Source: Acidobacteriota bacterium
Lineage (GTDB): Bacteria > Acidobacteriota > Terriglobia > Terriglobales > Acidobacteriaceae
Assembly: GCA_021785495.1 (NCBI GenBank)
Contig: JAJYFB010000004.1
Location: 1 to 55,846 of the forward strand
Direction of reading: 5' to 3'
DNA length: 55,846 nt
Shown here: piece after piece, positions 9,301-16,832 of the stretch
How positions within the stretch are numbered: position 1 is the stretch's first letter
Layout: each line of letters starts with the position of its first letter
Made by a program: the position numbers and the translations under genes
The notes under the pieces: generated by a model
What the model saw: only the letters and a program-made list of their open reading frames with translations
The model's database searches: none
Told to the model about the DNA's origin: nothing

Positions 9301-10001
9301 CGGGCACGGTCGAGCAGACGCTGATTGCCGCTCGCCGGGGCGCGCACGCCATTTTGCTTGATACCGCGCTGGACGGTCTGAACGGATGGTCGATTCTGCC
9401 CTTGCTGCGGCGCACAGAGTCCACTGCGAAAATTCCCGTGGCGCTGCTCGGTGTGGAAGACACAAAGAATCCGCCGTCTCCGCCGGAAAACGCCGAAGCG
9501 GTGGTTTCCGAGCCCGCCGAAGGGACGGCGCTGCTGGCCGAGATGGCGCATGTGCTGGCCGGACCGGAGGAGGCCATGCGGATTTTGATTGTGGACGATG
9601 ATCGCGACCTGGCGCGAATCATCGGCGAGATGATCGCCCGCGCAGGGATCTCCGTCGCCATCACCCACTCGCTCGACGGAACCGTGGAAGCCTGCTCCGC
9701 CTTCCAGCCGCACCTGATCGTGCTCGATATTGCCCTGGCGGACGGCGACGGCTTCAATGTGGTGGATTGGCTGCGTCAGCAGGAAGCCCTGGCGCGGATG
9801 CCTCTGGTGATCTACTCCGGGCGCGAACTTTCGGCCATCGAAAGACGCTATCTGTCCCTCGGCCCCACGCATTTTCTTGCCCATGCACGCGTGCAGCCGC
9901 AGCAATTGGAGGCGCTGGTGCTCACCATGCTGCGCATGGCCCGGCCAGCCGGACAGCCGGCGGAGGAATCCTCCGCCGTCGCGAATCCAGAAGTAATCTG
10001 A
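6360..10001 (+). CDS. Hybrid sensor histidine kinase (2 TM, PAS-PAS-GAF-PAS, HisKA-HATPase, two receivers)
   Basis: 1213 residues from the ATG at 6360, which has AGGA five bases upstream; the frame is open to 6153 without a ribosome site. Domains in order: two membrane segments (~32-53, 56-76), PAS (~92-185), a charged Glu/Arg/Gln coiled coil (~225-290), PAS (~295-405), GAF (~415-570), PAS (~580-705), HisKA with H721 in VSHELRTP, HATPase (~820-930, GGTGLGLAI), receiver 1 (~952-1065) and receiver 2 (~1073-1195). Receiver 1 has an Asp (D1001) but lacks the N-terminal acidic pair and so looks degenerate. Receiver 2 keeps VDDD and D1123 but has no Lys near its end. The response regulator and Hpt genes follow on the same strand, suggesting one phosphorelay. 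The stimulus is unknown. Confidence 0.93.
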   Translation: MIDLHLNSERSHEVDDRDRARAERRGIARPWTILMLFLLALAVGSGLAWLLSIYRWPLLPVLAAALGTLGLAYLVGRMMESAREGDGKGARHLLDTAGFAVMVLNFEGELTYLNRAAGRLLGQAADRKKKWDWDDVLAPGESDRLLERMQRLCCVYRAPEHASVSRIAGYVDCLRILPPGAMPVFLVQLRQQDGGHVSATAHFSALWDAKDRVTGLAIVILGQGAMPQHEQAEQELKQARSEREQVQSELDQVKAEREQLRLDREQARQETEQTQRERELTRSEREKAQRESQERYRDLFEGTSEMLATLSPEGQFLYANPAWQHYFALDRASMLAMPSFEDVFSTSTRSDLAALFRRALEGEPVERAPFRHHTADGRLLDLEMTLSRRQKAGNPLAVRCLLRDVTEQKQRENRLALQLAVSQIVGENAPSEQAGARILETLCDLQGWDLGLEWLVDAGQSQLECVAAWGVAGQHIENFLRRSQSHALKRGDELPERAAREGHPVWCADLSAEQASPRTTDALRHGMVSGWAVPVRAGERVLAVLEFYSRFRLSEAREAIAGVEIAAASLGQLLARTQERGRADDLRRQQEILLDAVSDGICGLDREARVRFANPAASRLLGAKPEALTGRLLHDLLHGSARADRRCGAECFVRKAVAQPVSSAGEENFFRADGSSFPAEYVLTPIHGNGSLTGWVLSFRDITQRYALDRMKDEFISTVSHELRTPLTSIRGALGLLNSGMLGQSSEKASTLLRIALTNSERLIRLINDILDLERIQSGREPLAFRLVQLAEIVRQAIEGLQPMADAAGVKLMHDATRVEVMADPDRLLQVVTNLLANSVKFSPPNSPVNVMVRPGASGVILSVIDRGRGIPADKLETIFGRFQQVDASDSRQKGGTGLGLAICRTIVLQHSGRIWAERNRGRGSTFRIFLPYRPDPTAEQGMTPLMESAQGTVVLAGANAESRLRIAGVLARHGFSVVQTGTVEQTLIAARRGAHAILLDTALDGLNGWSILPLLRRTESTAKIPVALLGVEDTKNPPSPPENAEAVVSEPAEGTALLAEMAHVLAGPEEAMRILIVDDDRDLARIIGEMIARAGISVAITHSLDGTVEACSAFQPHLIVLDIALADGDGFNVVDWLRQQEALARMPLVIYSGRELSAIERRYLSLGPTHFLAHARVQPQQLEALVLTMLRMARPAGQPAEESSAVANPEVI

Positions 10002-10069
10002 AGTTTTTTCGACGTCATCGACAACCGGGCGCATCCGGCCGACAATAAAGGAGGGGGGAGCCCGGCGTC

Positions 10070-10444
10070 TTGGCCCGCAGAGTCCTGATTATCGACGACG
10101 AAGACGACATTCGCGAGGTTGCCGCGTTGAGCCTGGAAAGCGTGGCGGGCTGGGAGGTGATACGCGCCCGTTCCGGCGGGGAGGGGCTGGCGCGTGCGGC
10201 CGAGTCGCAGCCCGACGCCATTTTGCTCGACGTGATGATGCCTGGAATGGATGGGCCGACCACCTTTCGCGAATTGCGCAGAAATGTGGCCACGAGCCAG
10301 ATTCCCGTGCTCTTGCTGACGGCCAAGGTGCAGAGCACCGATCAAAAGCGGTTTGCCGGTCTCGGCGTGCATGCGGTGCTCTTCAAGCCCTTCGACCCGC
10401 TGACGCTCTCCGCGCAGATCGCCTCCGCGCTGGGCTGGAGCTGA
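10070..10444 (+). CDS. Single-domain response regulator (CheY-like receiver)
   Basis: 124 residues, receiver domain only. The TTG start at 10070 is supported by a strong ggagggggag ribosome site about 8 bases upstream and by the immediate start of the conserved VLIIDDED strand. All key residues are present: D10/E11, the phosphoacceptor D54 in LLDVMMPGMDG, T84 and K106 in LFKPFDP. There is no output domain, so it should act as a phosphate carrier or through protein contact. It lies 68 bp after the hybrid kinase and 12 bp before the Hpt gene, consistent with a relay in which it receives phosphate from either. Confidence 0.93.
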   Translation: MARRVLIIDDEDDIREVAALSLESVAGWEVIRARSGGEGLARAAESQPDAILLDVMMPGMDGPTTFRELRRNVATSQIPVLLLTAKVQSTDQKRFAGLGVHAVLFKPFDPLTLSAQIASALGWS

Positions 10445-10456
10445 CGACTGGTCGCA

Positions 10457-10852
10457 ATGGAAGGATTCGAACAGTCCGGCCCATCTGGCGGTGCGCCTCT
10501 CGCGCAGGCGCTCGACGGCCTCTGGCGGCGATTTCTGCCGGAGATCATTGCGCGGGTTGCGCTCCTTGAGTCGGCCGTCGCCGCACTGGGCGAAGACGGC
10601 CTGCGGGAAGAGCAGCGCACGGAGGCGCTGGCGGCAGCGCACAAGCTGGCTGGCGTGCTTGGCTCCTTCGGCCTGGCGCGCGGCACCCATTTGGCGCGCG
10701 AACTGGAGTTGATCTTGACCGAACAGGCCGCGCCCGGAGACACGGCGATTTCCTCTGCGGCGACGCTCGCCTCGGCAGTCGCTGCCGCAACTGAACTGCG
10801 TGCCGTGGTGGAAAGTCGCATCGCTTCGGCCCCTGGCAGCATCGAAAAGTAG
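10457..10852 (+). CDS. Hpt-domain histidine phosphotransferase
   Basis: 131 residues, mainly alpha-helical. The Hpt motif AAHKLAGVLGSFGL places the phospho-accepting histidine at H62, and the spacing of the following Gly and Leu residues is normal for Hpt domains. It starts 12 bp after the receiver gene and is probably co-transcribed with it and the hybrid kinase. It can pass phosphate between a kinase-borne receiver and the free receiver. No output domain is present. The last ~25 residues are not conserved in the Hpt fold. Confidence 0.85.
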   Translation: MEGFEQSGPSGGAPLAQALDGLWRRFLPEIIARVALLESAVAALGEDGLREEQRTEALAAAHKLAGVLGSFGLARGTHLARELELILTEQAAPGDTAISSAATLASAVAAATELRAVVESRIASAPGSIEK

Positions 10853-11015
10853 TTTGCGCAGAGCAGAAGCCCGTCTGCGTGACAATCGACCGACCAGAAC
10901 CCATCGCCGAGCCGGATTTTCGGCCCGTACGGTGGCATTTCCAGTTCCCATCCATCGACAACGCACAGTAGGATGAACGCATGGCGCTGCACGGCGCGCC
11001 GGGAGGAGACCGAGA

Positions 11016-12083
11016 ATGAGCGAAGAAACCATGAACCATGGAAGACGCGAATTTCTGAAGGCCGGCGGCGTGATGACGGCGGCCTTGCTGACGCCCGCCG
11101 CGGTCCGGGCCGATGCGACGCACACCATGCCCGCGCTGCCGGAGAATCCGCGCACACAGCTTGCGATGCCGACGCGCAACCTGGGCAAAACCGGCTACAA
11201 GGTCGGAATTTTCTCGCTCGGCGGGCAGGCCGCGATCGAAAAACCGAATAACTTCGACGTGGCGGTGCCGATCATCGAGCGGGCCCTCGACCTGGGCGTC
11301 AATTATGTCGATACCTCCTCGATCTACGGCGGGCCGGAGCGTTGGAGCGAGCAGTACGTTGGCCGCGTGATGGCGCATCGGCGCAACGAGGCATTTCTGG
11401 CGACAAAAACACGGGAGCGGACGCGCGAAGGTTCGCTGCGCATGATCGAAAAATCGCTGCAACTGTTGCAAACCGACCATGTGGACCTCTGGCAGTTGCA
11501 CGACGTAGGCACGATGCACGACATCGATCAGATTTTCTCCAAAGGCGGCGCGATGGAAGCGCTGCTGGAGATGAAAGAGCAGAAGGTCGTTCGCTTTCTC
11601 GGCATCACCGGCCACTACCGCCCGGACGCATTGATGGAAGGACTGAATCGCTATCCCTTCGACACCATCCTGATGGCGATGAACGCCGCCGATCCACATC
11701 ACTACAGCTTCAACGAAAAGCTGCTGCCCATGGCCGTCGAGCGGCAGATGGGCATCATCGGCATGAAGATTCCGGCGCGAGGACGGCTTTTGAAGACCTG
11801 GACACCGCCGCCGGTCGAAGCGCAGAAACATACGTGGGAGGGCATGAGCGTGCAGGCCACGCGGCCCGGCGCGCTCAGCATCCGCGAGGCGATGTATTAC
11901 ACGCTCTCGCGGCCCGTCAGCACGGTGATTATCGGCTGCGACTCGATTGCGCAGTTGGAAGAAAACGTGCAACTGGCCCGCGACTTTACCCCGCTCAACG
12001 ACGCGCAGATGGCTGAATTGGTGGCTCAGGCCGATCCGGTTTCGACGCAGTCTCTCTTTTTCCGTTTCTACGACCGGTCGTAG
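11016..12083 (+). CDS. Aldo/keto reductase with Tat signal
   Basis: 355 residues with a ggaggag ribosome site 8 bases before the ATG. The N-terminus has a twin-arginine motif (GRREFLKAGG) followed by a hydrophobic stretch (VMTAALLTPAAV), so the protein is probably folded with cofactor and exported by Tat. The AKR barrel follows from about residue 45: KTGYKVGIFSLGG, the NYVDTSSIYGG block with catalytic Asp and Tyr, a Lys in FLATKTRERT, and His in LWQLHDV. Family members are NADPH-dependent reductases; the substrate is not predictable. The gene converges on the photolyase gene with only 13 bp between stop codons. Confidence 0.88.
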   Translation: MSEETMNHGRREFLKAGGVMTAALLTPAAVRADATHTMPALPENPRTQLAMPTRNLGKTGYKVGIFSLGGQAAIEKPNNFDVAVPIIERALDLGVNYVDTSSIYGGPERWSEQYVGRVMAHRRNEAFLATKTRERTREGSLRMIEKSLQLLQTDHVDLWQLHDVGTMHDIDQIFSKGGAMEALLEMKEQKVVRFLGITGHYRPDALMEGLNRYPFDTILMAMNAADPHHYSFNEKLLPMAVERQMGIIGMKIPARGRLLKTWTPPPVEAQKHTWEGMSVQATRPGALSIREAMYYTLSRPVSTVIIGCDSIAQLEENVQLARDFTPLNDAQMAELVAQADPVSTQSLFFRFYDRS

Positions 12084-12096
12084 GCGGAACTTTTTT

Positions 12097-13605
12097 CTAT
12101 GGCTTGTACGGCCTCCTGCTTTCCGGGCGCTGCTGCGCGGAAACAGCAGGAGGCCGTTCATCGTTGAGCGCCAACGTGCGATCTCCAGAGCCGCTGTGCT
12201 GCCGGATGTAGGCGGCGGCATTGAATTTTTTGGCGAAGGACGCGCCGCTCATCGGGCGGATGAGGCCGAAGACCGGCCGGTTGAACCAGGGGCGGTCGTG
12301 ACGGCCCACGATCGACCAGGCGATGCCGGCGTAGCCATTGGGGTCGCGGCCGTCGAGCTGATAGCGATCGTTGAGAAACACCGCCCAGTCGAAGGCCGTG
12401 GCCGGATCGGGCGACCATTCGAGAATTTTTTTCGCCCAGTACATGCGCAGAACATTGTGCATCCAGCCGGTTTCAACCATCTGGCGTTGCGCGGCGTTCC
12501 ACAGTTCGTCGTGCGTCTCGGCGCGCTCCATTTGGGCGAGCGTGTAACGATAAGGGCGCGGATCGGCCGTGTGCTCAATCAGGGTTTTACGCGCCCACGG
12601 CGCGGCCGAATCCCAACTGTCGTAATTCGGCTCGTGGCGCACGAAAAGAACCGAAAGTTCGCGCCAGCCGATGGTCTGCTCCAGAAATCTTTCCTTGGCT
12701 GCGGCGGAAACCCTGCCTGACTGAACGGCTTTCTCGACCGCCAGGGCGATGGTGAGCGGGCCGATGTTGCCAAAGTGCAGATACGGCGAAAGACGGCTGG
12801 TGCCGGCTTGCTCAGGGTGATTGCGATTGACCTCGTAGTCCGCAAGGTCGCGATCAACGAAGGCGCGCAGACGCTGCAAGGCCGCGTGCGTGCCGCCCGT
12901 AAAGGCGTCGACGGGCCGGATGGTGCGATCGAGCGCATGAAACCCGGCGGTAATTTCCTTGTTGAGCGGGTAGCTTGCAAGGGGTTTTGCCGGCCGCCAT
13001 GCGTGAAGAGGCGCGACGGCTGGCGGCGCCGCGAGAAAGCGCGGCAACTCCGCGCGCAGCTTCGGACGAAAATGGTGCAGAAGCGCGAAGCTGCGGTTGA
13101 AGAGGCGCGAGGGCACGACCACGTCGGCATCGACGGTCCAGAAGGGAATCGTCAGCCGGCGGGCCAGCACACGACGCCACCGCTCCGGCTCGCGGCAGGG
13201 ATTCTCGTCGCCGATCAGCAACGCGGAGCGCGTCTCTTCAAGAAAGGCGGCCAGCGTCTCCGGCGCGCGGCGGACGACAAAGCCAAGGCCGCGTTCGGCC
13301 GCATCCTCGGCGGCCGCGCGCAATCCCTGTTGCAAAAAATGGTAATGACGCAGATTGGCATTCGGGTCATTCGGCGCCACGCCGAAATAGATCACGATTG
13401 GCAGTTCCAGCAGATTGGCCGCCGTGATGGCCACATCGAGCGCAGGGTTGTCGAGCACGCGTATCGCCCGCTGCATCCAGTAGACGACAGCTTGACCATC
13501 TTTGCGCGGAGCTCCGCCGCGACGCACGAGAACACGCGGCTGGTCACAGAGCGCGTCGAGTTCGGCAGAGATCGTCCCGCGATGCGGCGCGGCAGTCATC
13601 GGCAA
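12097..13605 (-). CDS. Deoxyribodipyrimidine photolyase, class II
   Basis: 502 residues. The N-terminal alpha/beta domain (~20-165) begins with a QRAIRVLDNPALD block followed by NLLELPIVIYFG, which is typical of class II CPD photolyases. The FAD-binding helical domain (~230-480) contains EQTIGWRELSVLFV, GWMHNVLRMYWAKKILEW and DPNGYAGIAWSI. The enzyme uses flavin and blue light to split cyclobutane pyrimidine dimers. The last ~20 residues are unconserved and are encoded by one arm of a strong inverted repeat (12108-12157). It is transcribed divergently from the lytic transglycosylase gene. Confidence 0.92.
   Translation of the reverse strand: MPMTAAPHRGTISAELDALCDQPRVLVRRGGAPRKDGQAVVYWMQRAIRVLDNPALDVAITAANLLELPIVIYFGVAPNDPNANLRHYHFLQQGLRAAAEDAAERGLGFVVRRAPETLAAFLEETRSALLIGDENPCREPERWRRVLARRLTIPFWTVDADVVVPSRLFNRSFALLHHFRPKLRAELPRFLAAPPAVAPLHAWRPAKPLASYPLNKEITAGFHALDRTIRPVDAFTGGTHAALQRLRAFVDRDLADYEVNRNHPEQAGTSRLSPYLHFGNIGPLTIALAVEKAVQSGRVSAAAKERFLEQTIGWRELSVLFVRHEPNYDSWDSAAPWARKTLIEHTADPRPYRYTLAQMERAETHDELWNAAQRQMVETGWMHNVLRMYWAKKILEWSPDPATAFDWAVFLNDRYQLDGRDPNGYAGIAWSIVGRHDRPWFNRPVFGLIRPMSGASFAKKFNAAAYIRQHSGSGDRTLALNDERPPAVSAQQRPESRRPYKP
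12108..12157. terminator. Inverted repeat at the aldo/keto reductase - photolyase convergent junction
   Basis: Perfect 13-bp arms acggcctcctgct (12108-12120) and its complement (12145-12157), extended by ttcc/ggaa after a small bulge. It lies inside the last codons of the photolyase gene and just past the reductase stop. There is no clear T-run on either side, so a terminator role is inferred from position and stem strength. Confidence 0.55.
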
Positions 13606-13832
13606 TCAGCCTCCATTTTTTATTCTCCGCCAAGAGGGTGCGCCGCGAACGTTTGCACGGCGAAAACTCGCCGAGGGGTCTTCTTGGATCGATTTGTATG
13701 CGTATGTGCGCGTCCGTGCGCGCCCAATCCGTGATTTTTTCGCAATGCAGGAGGCCAGCGAGCGCATCAAGGCCGTTACATTGCAGATTCCCTCCGGTCG
13801 CCGCAGCCTCTTCAACGGCTTAGAGTGAAAGT

Positions 13833-16232
13833 ATGTGCTGTCTGTTTTTCCGGCGGTTTGCCTTTCCACGCGCTCTCGTTTTGAGCACGGTTCTTCTTGG
13901 AATTTCCACGTTGGCGTGCGTGGACTGCGCGCACGCGATGGCCCGGCGTGACAACGCCGCGGTTCCATCTTCGCAGCCGTCTCCGGCCAGTGGTTCGGCA
14001 AAGAAAAAACATGCGGCAAAGCAAAAATCCGCGCATCGCGCCAGCCGGGCGGCGCGCGTTCATCGCATGCGGCGCGCGTTCGTCGCTTCCAGAGAACTGG
14101 AGCCAATGGCGCAGCAACTGGCCACGCTGCGCACGCCGGCAGCCTACGCGGCCGTGACAGCTTACGCCCACAATCACACGGGCCCGGCTGCGGCTGCGGC
14201 TTATCTTGCGCTAGGCCACGCCGATCTGCTCGACAAGCGTTACGCCGATGCGGAGACGGCCCTTGCGCGGGCGCGCAGCGCCGATGGAGAACTGGCCGAC
14301 TACGCGGACTTTCTTGACGCTGTGGCCAGTCACAATGCGGGCGACGACGCGGCGGCCGAGCGCATTCTGCACGGATTTTCCGCGCGCTATCCAGACAGCA
14401 TCTTCAACGCGCGCACGCCGGAGCTGGAAGCGGCTGTGCTGTTGGCGCTTGACGATCGCGCCGCCGCGCAGAAGGTACTCACCGCGGCGGCAGGAACGGC
14501 GGCCGCAAGCCGTCCCGGCTTTGAGCTGGCCGAGGCGCAGACGGAGTTGGCGCTTGGCGAGCAGCAAGCCGCGTCCAATGCTTTCAAACGGCTTCTGATG
14601 GACCATCCCTTGAGCGCCGAAGCAGAGACGGCGCGCGCGAAGTTGACCGCAATGGGCGCGGAATCGCTGCTGACCACGGACGACTTGCGCAATCTTGCCG
14701 AGGCGTACTATCGCGCGGGACGCTACGCCGAAGCCGCCGCGCAGTTCCGCACGCTGGAGCACGCTTCGGGATTCGACGAGCATACGCGGGAGGGATTGGC
14801 CGTTTCCGTGGCGGCCTGCGATCTCAAATTGAAGCGGCTGACCGAGGCCGAGGCTCGCGCTCTTGCCGACACGCCCGACGAGAATGGTGCGCACCGGCTG
14901 GAATTGCTGATGGAACTGGCGCGGAACCGCAACGACCCGGCCGGCGTTCAGCAGATTGTCGGCGAGATGGAGTCGCGCTTTCCGCAGAGCCCGTGGCTGG
15001 CTGTGGCGCTTTACTCGGCCGGCAATATGAATTTGCTGGCGCGCGATTTTCCCGCGGCGATTCGCGCTTACGGCGAATTGGCTGCGCGTTTTCCCACCGA
15101 CAGGCGCGCCGCTGCGGCCCATTGGCGGTCAGGATGGCTCAGCTACCGGCTGGGAGCGTATGCGGCGGCCGCACATATCTTCGACGAGCAGATTCGGCTC
15201 TATCCCGCGGCCCCCGAAACGGTTTCCGCTCTCTACTGGCGGGCGCGCCTGTACGAATCGTTCGACCACAACGCCGTGCTCGCCGCGGGAAATTATCGTA
15301 CGATCCTCCGCGACTACAGCCACTTTTTTTATGCGCAATGGGCACGGCGGCGGCTGGCGGCGCTTTCCATCCCCGCCGCGGAAAAGACATTGCCCGCGCC
15401 GCTGCCGCGCCGTGTGTTGCCCGATCCACAGCCGATCGATCTCTTCTCCGGGGATCGTCCGCATCTGGCCAAGGCGCTGCTGGTGGCCAATGCCGGCCTG
15501 AACGAGTACATCGCCGAGGAGATTCATGCCGATCCTGAATTTGCTTCCATGGGTGCGCTGGCCGAGGCGCAGATCTACGCCTCCTGCGGCGAAACCTTTC
15601 GCGCCGTGCGCGCGGCCAAGCGAGGATTGCCCGGCGCCGCCTCCGCGCCCATCGCATCGATTCCTCTCGTCGACTGGCGGCTTCTCTTTCCCGAGCCCTG
15701 GTGGAAGACGATTGAGGACGAGTCGGCGAAGAACGGTCTCGATCCGTACCTCGTGGCCTCGCTGATCCGGCAGGAGTCGGAGTTCAACCCTTCCGCAATT
15801 TCTCGCGCCAACGCCTACGGCCTGATGCAACTGCTCCCGTCGGTAGGCCGTGGAATGGCGCGCGAAGAGGGGATTGCGCACTGGAGCGCCTACCAACTGC
15901 TTGATCCCGACCTCAACATCCGGCTGGGCACGCGCTATCTGCGGCGGATGCTCGACCGCTTCGGCGGCGTCGATGCCTACGCGCTGGCCGCCTATAACGC
16001 TGGCGACAATCGCGTGACGGATTGGCAGGCCGCCGGTCCGCACTCCGGAATCGACGAGTTTGTGGAATCGATCCCCTTCAGCGAGACGCGCGGATACGTC
16101 GAAGCGATTTTGCGCAATGAGGAGATCTACCGGGAGATCGACGCGTTTGCCCGCGCGCAGGGCCAGGCCGCATCGCACCAGAGAGCAGACGGGGAATCCC
16201 GTTTGACACGTCCCGGCAAGGATGGGCATTGA
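13833..16232 (+). CDS. Lytic murein transglycosylase with TPR-like repeats (Slt70-like)
   Basis: 799 residues with an N-terminal signal-like hydrophobic stretch (ALVLSTVLLGISTLACV). A basic Lys/Arg/Ala segment follows, then a long alpha-helical superhelix (~90-530) with repeated TPR-like units such as LGHADLLDKRYADAETALA. The C-terminal SLT domain (~620-780) has LIRQESEFNPSAIS with catalytic Glu648, then ANAYGLMQLLP and AYNAGDNRV, as in soluble lytic transglycosylases. Such enzymes cleave the MurNAc-GlcNAc bond to form anhydro ends during cell-wall turnover, in the periplasm. Start: ATG at 13833 with gagtgaaag upstream. Confidence 0.93.
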   Translation: MCCLFFRRFAFPRALVLSTVLLGISTLACVDCAHAMARRDNAAVPSSQPSPASGSAKKKHAAKQKSAHRASRAARVHRMRRAFVASRELEPMAQQLATLRTPAAYAAVTAYAHNHTGPAAAAAYLALGHADLLDKRYADAETALARARSADGELADYADFLDAVASHNAGDDAAAERILHGFSARYPDSIFNARTPELEAAVLLALDDRAAAQKVLTAAAGTAAASRPGFELAEAQTELALGEQQAASNAFKRLLMDHPLSAEAETARAKLTAMGAESLLTTDDLRNLAEAYYRAGRYAEAAAQFRTLEHASGFDEHTREGLAVSVAACDLKLKRLTEAEARALADTPDENGAHRLELLMELARNRNDPAGVQQIVGEMESRFPQSPWLAVALYSAGNMNLLARDFPAAIRAYGELAARFPTDRRAAAAHWRSGWLSYRLGAYAAAAHIFDEQIRLYPAAPETVSALYWRARLYESFDHNAVLAAGNYRTILRDYSHFFYAQWARRRLAALSIPAAEKTLPAPLPRRVLPDPQPIDLFSGDRPHLAKALLVANAGLNEYIAEEIHADPEFASMGALAEAQIYASCGETFRAVRAAKRGLPGAASAPIASIPLVDWRLLFPEPWWKTIEDESAKNGLDPYLVASLIRQESEFNPSAISRANAYGLMQLLPSVGRGMAREEGIAHWSAYQLLDPDLNIRLGTRYLRRMLDRFGGVDAYALAAYNAGDNRVTDWQAAGPHSGIDEFVESIPFSETRGYVEAILRNEEIYREIDAFARAQGQAASHQRADGESRLTRPGKDGH

Positions 16233-16381
16233 CATTTCCGCACCGGGTGGAGACACTGTCTGCAACCGGGGGCAAGCGCTCCGGTCCGTTTCTCGCAGCC
16301 TGTTTTTCCCGAACGCGAGAGCCCGGCGGAAACACGGTCGCGGCTCGGAACCATCCGCTTCGGTTGTACCCGGAGGGAACG

Positions 16382-16645
16382 ATGGCAGCCGACTTGCAGT
16401 TTCTGGAAGAGTGGATCCCCGAACGCATGGACCCAGGAACGGTTTTTGTGCTGGAGAATCAGGCCAAGCTCGGCCAGGCGCAAAACCCTTACGTTGCCGT
16501 GATGTCGTGCCCGCGCTGCGGCACGCTGGGGCTGATTACCCAGCGGCAACTCTACGGCGGCGAAATCATGATCTGCGGAGGCGACGCCTGTTCGGCCGAG
16601 TACCGGCTCGACGGCGACGCCATCTGCTACCGGCCGGCGCAGTGA
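16382..16645 (+). CDS. Small hypothetical protein with CPRC knuckle
   Basis: 87 residues from the ATG at 16382, preceded by a cggaggg ribosome site; the frame runs upstream to 16229 but that part lacks coding character. The visible features are one CPRC motif (about residues 42-45) and two further cysteines (MICGGDACSAEY), giving a possible four-cysteine zinc ribbon. The rest is short and charged with no signal or membrane segment. It follows the lytic transglycosylase gene by 150 bp on the same strand. I do not recognise the family; zinc binding is inferred from cysteine spacing only. Confidence 0.75.
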   Translation: MAADLQFLEEWIPERMDPGTVFVLENQAKLGQAQNPYVAVMSCPRCGTLGLITQRQLYGGEIMICGGDACSAEYRLDGDAICYRPAQ

Positions 16646-16648
16646 AGG

Positions 16649-16832
16649 CAGTTGTCAGTGATCAGTTGTCAGTTGTCAGTGATCAGTGATCAGTGATCAT
16701 TTGAGCGTTTCTGCGCACGAAGCAAGAACAAGGAGAACGTTGCCGTTCGCCCGCAAGCGATCTCCCGGACCAGTATCGCCGGCCAACCAGGGACAACTGA
16801 TAACTGACAACTGACAACTGATAGCTGACAAG
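16649..16832. repeat. CAGnnnn heptamer arrays in inverted orientation (locus A)
   Basis: Seven consecutive heptamers beginning CAG start at 16649, 16656, 16663, 16670, 16677, 16684 and 16691, built from cagttgt and cagtgat. After about 100 bp of other sequence, five CTG triplets at exact 7-bp spacing (16797, 16804, 16811, 16818, 16825) form the inverted counterpart. The arrays can pair with each other. They fill the space between two convergent genes. They resemble the short tandemly repeated heptanucleotide (STRR) sequences known from cyanobacteria in form, not in exact sequence. Confidence 0.85.

Noticed and set aside
16649-16832. Locus A as a CRISPR array
   Set aside because: Units are 7 bp with no spacers of 25-40 bp, and no cas genes are present.
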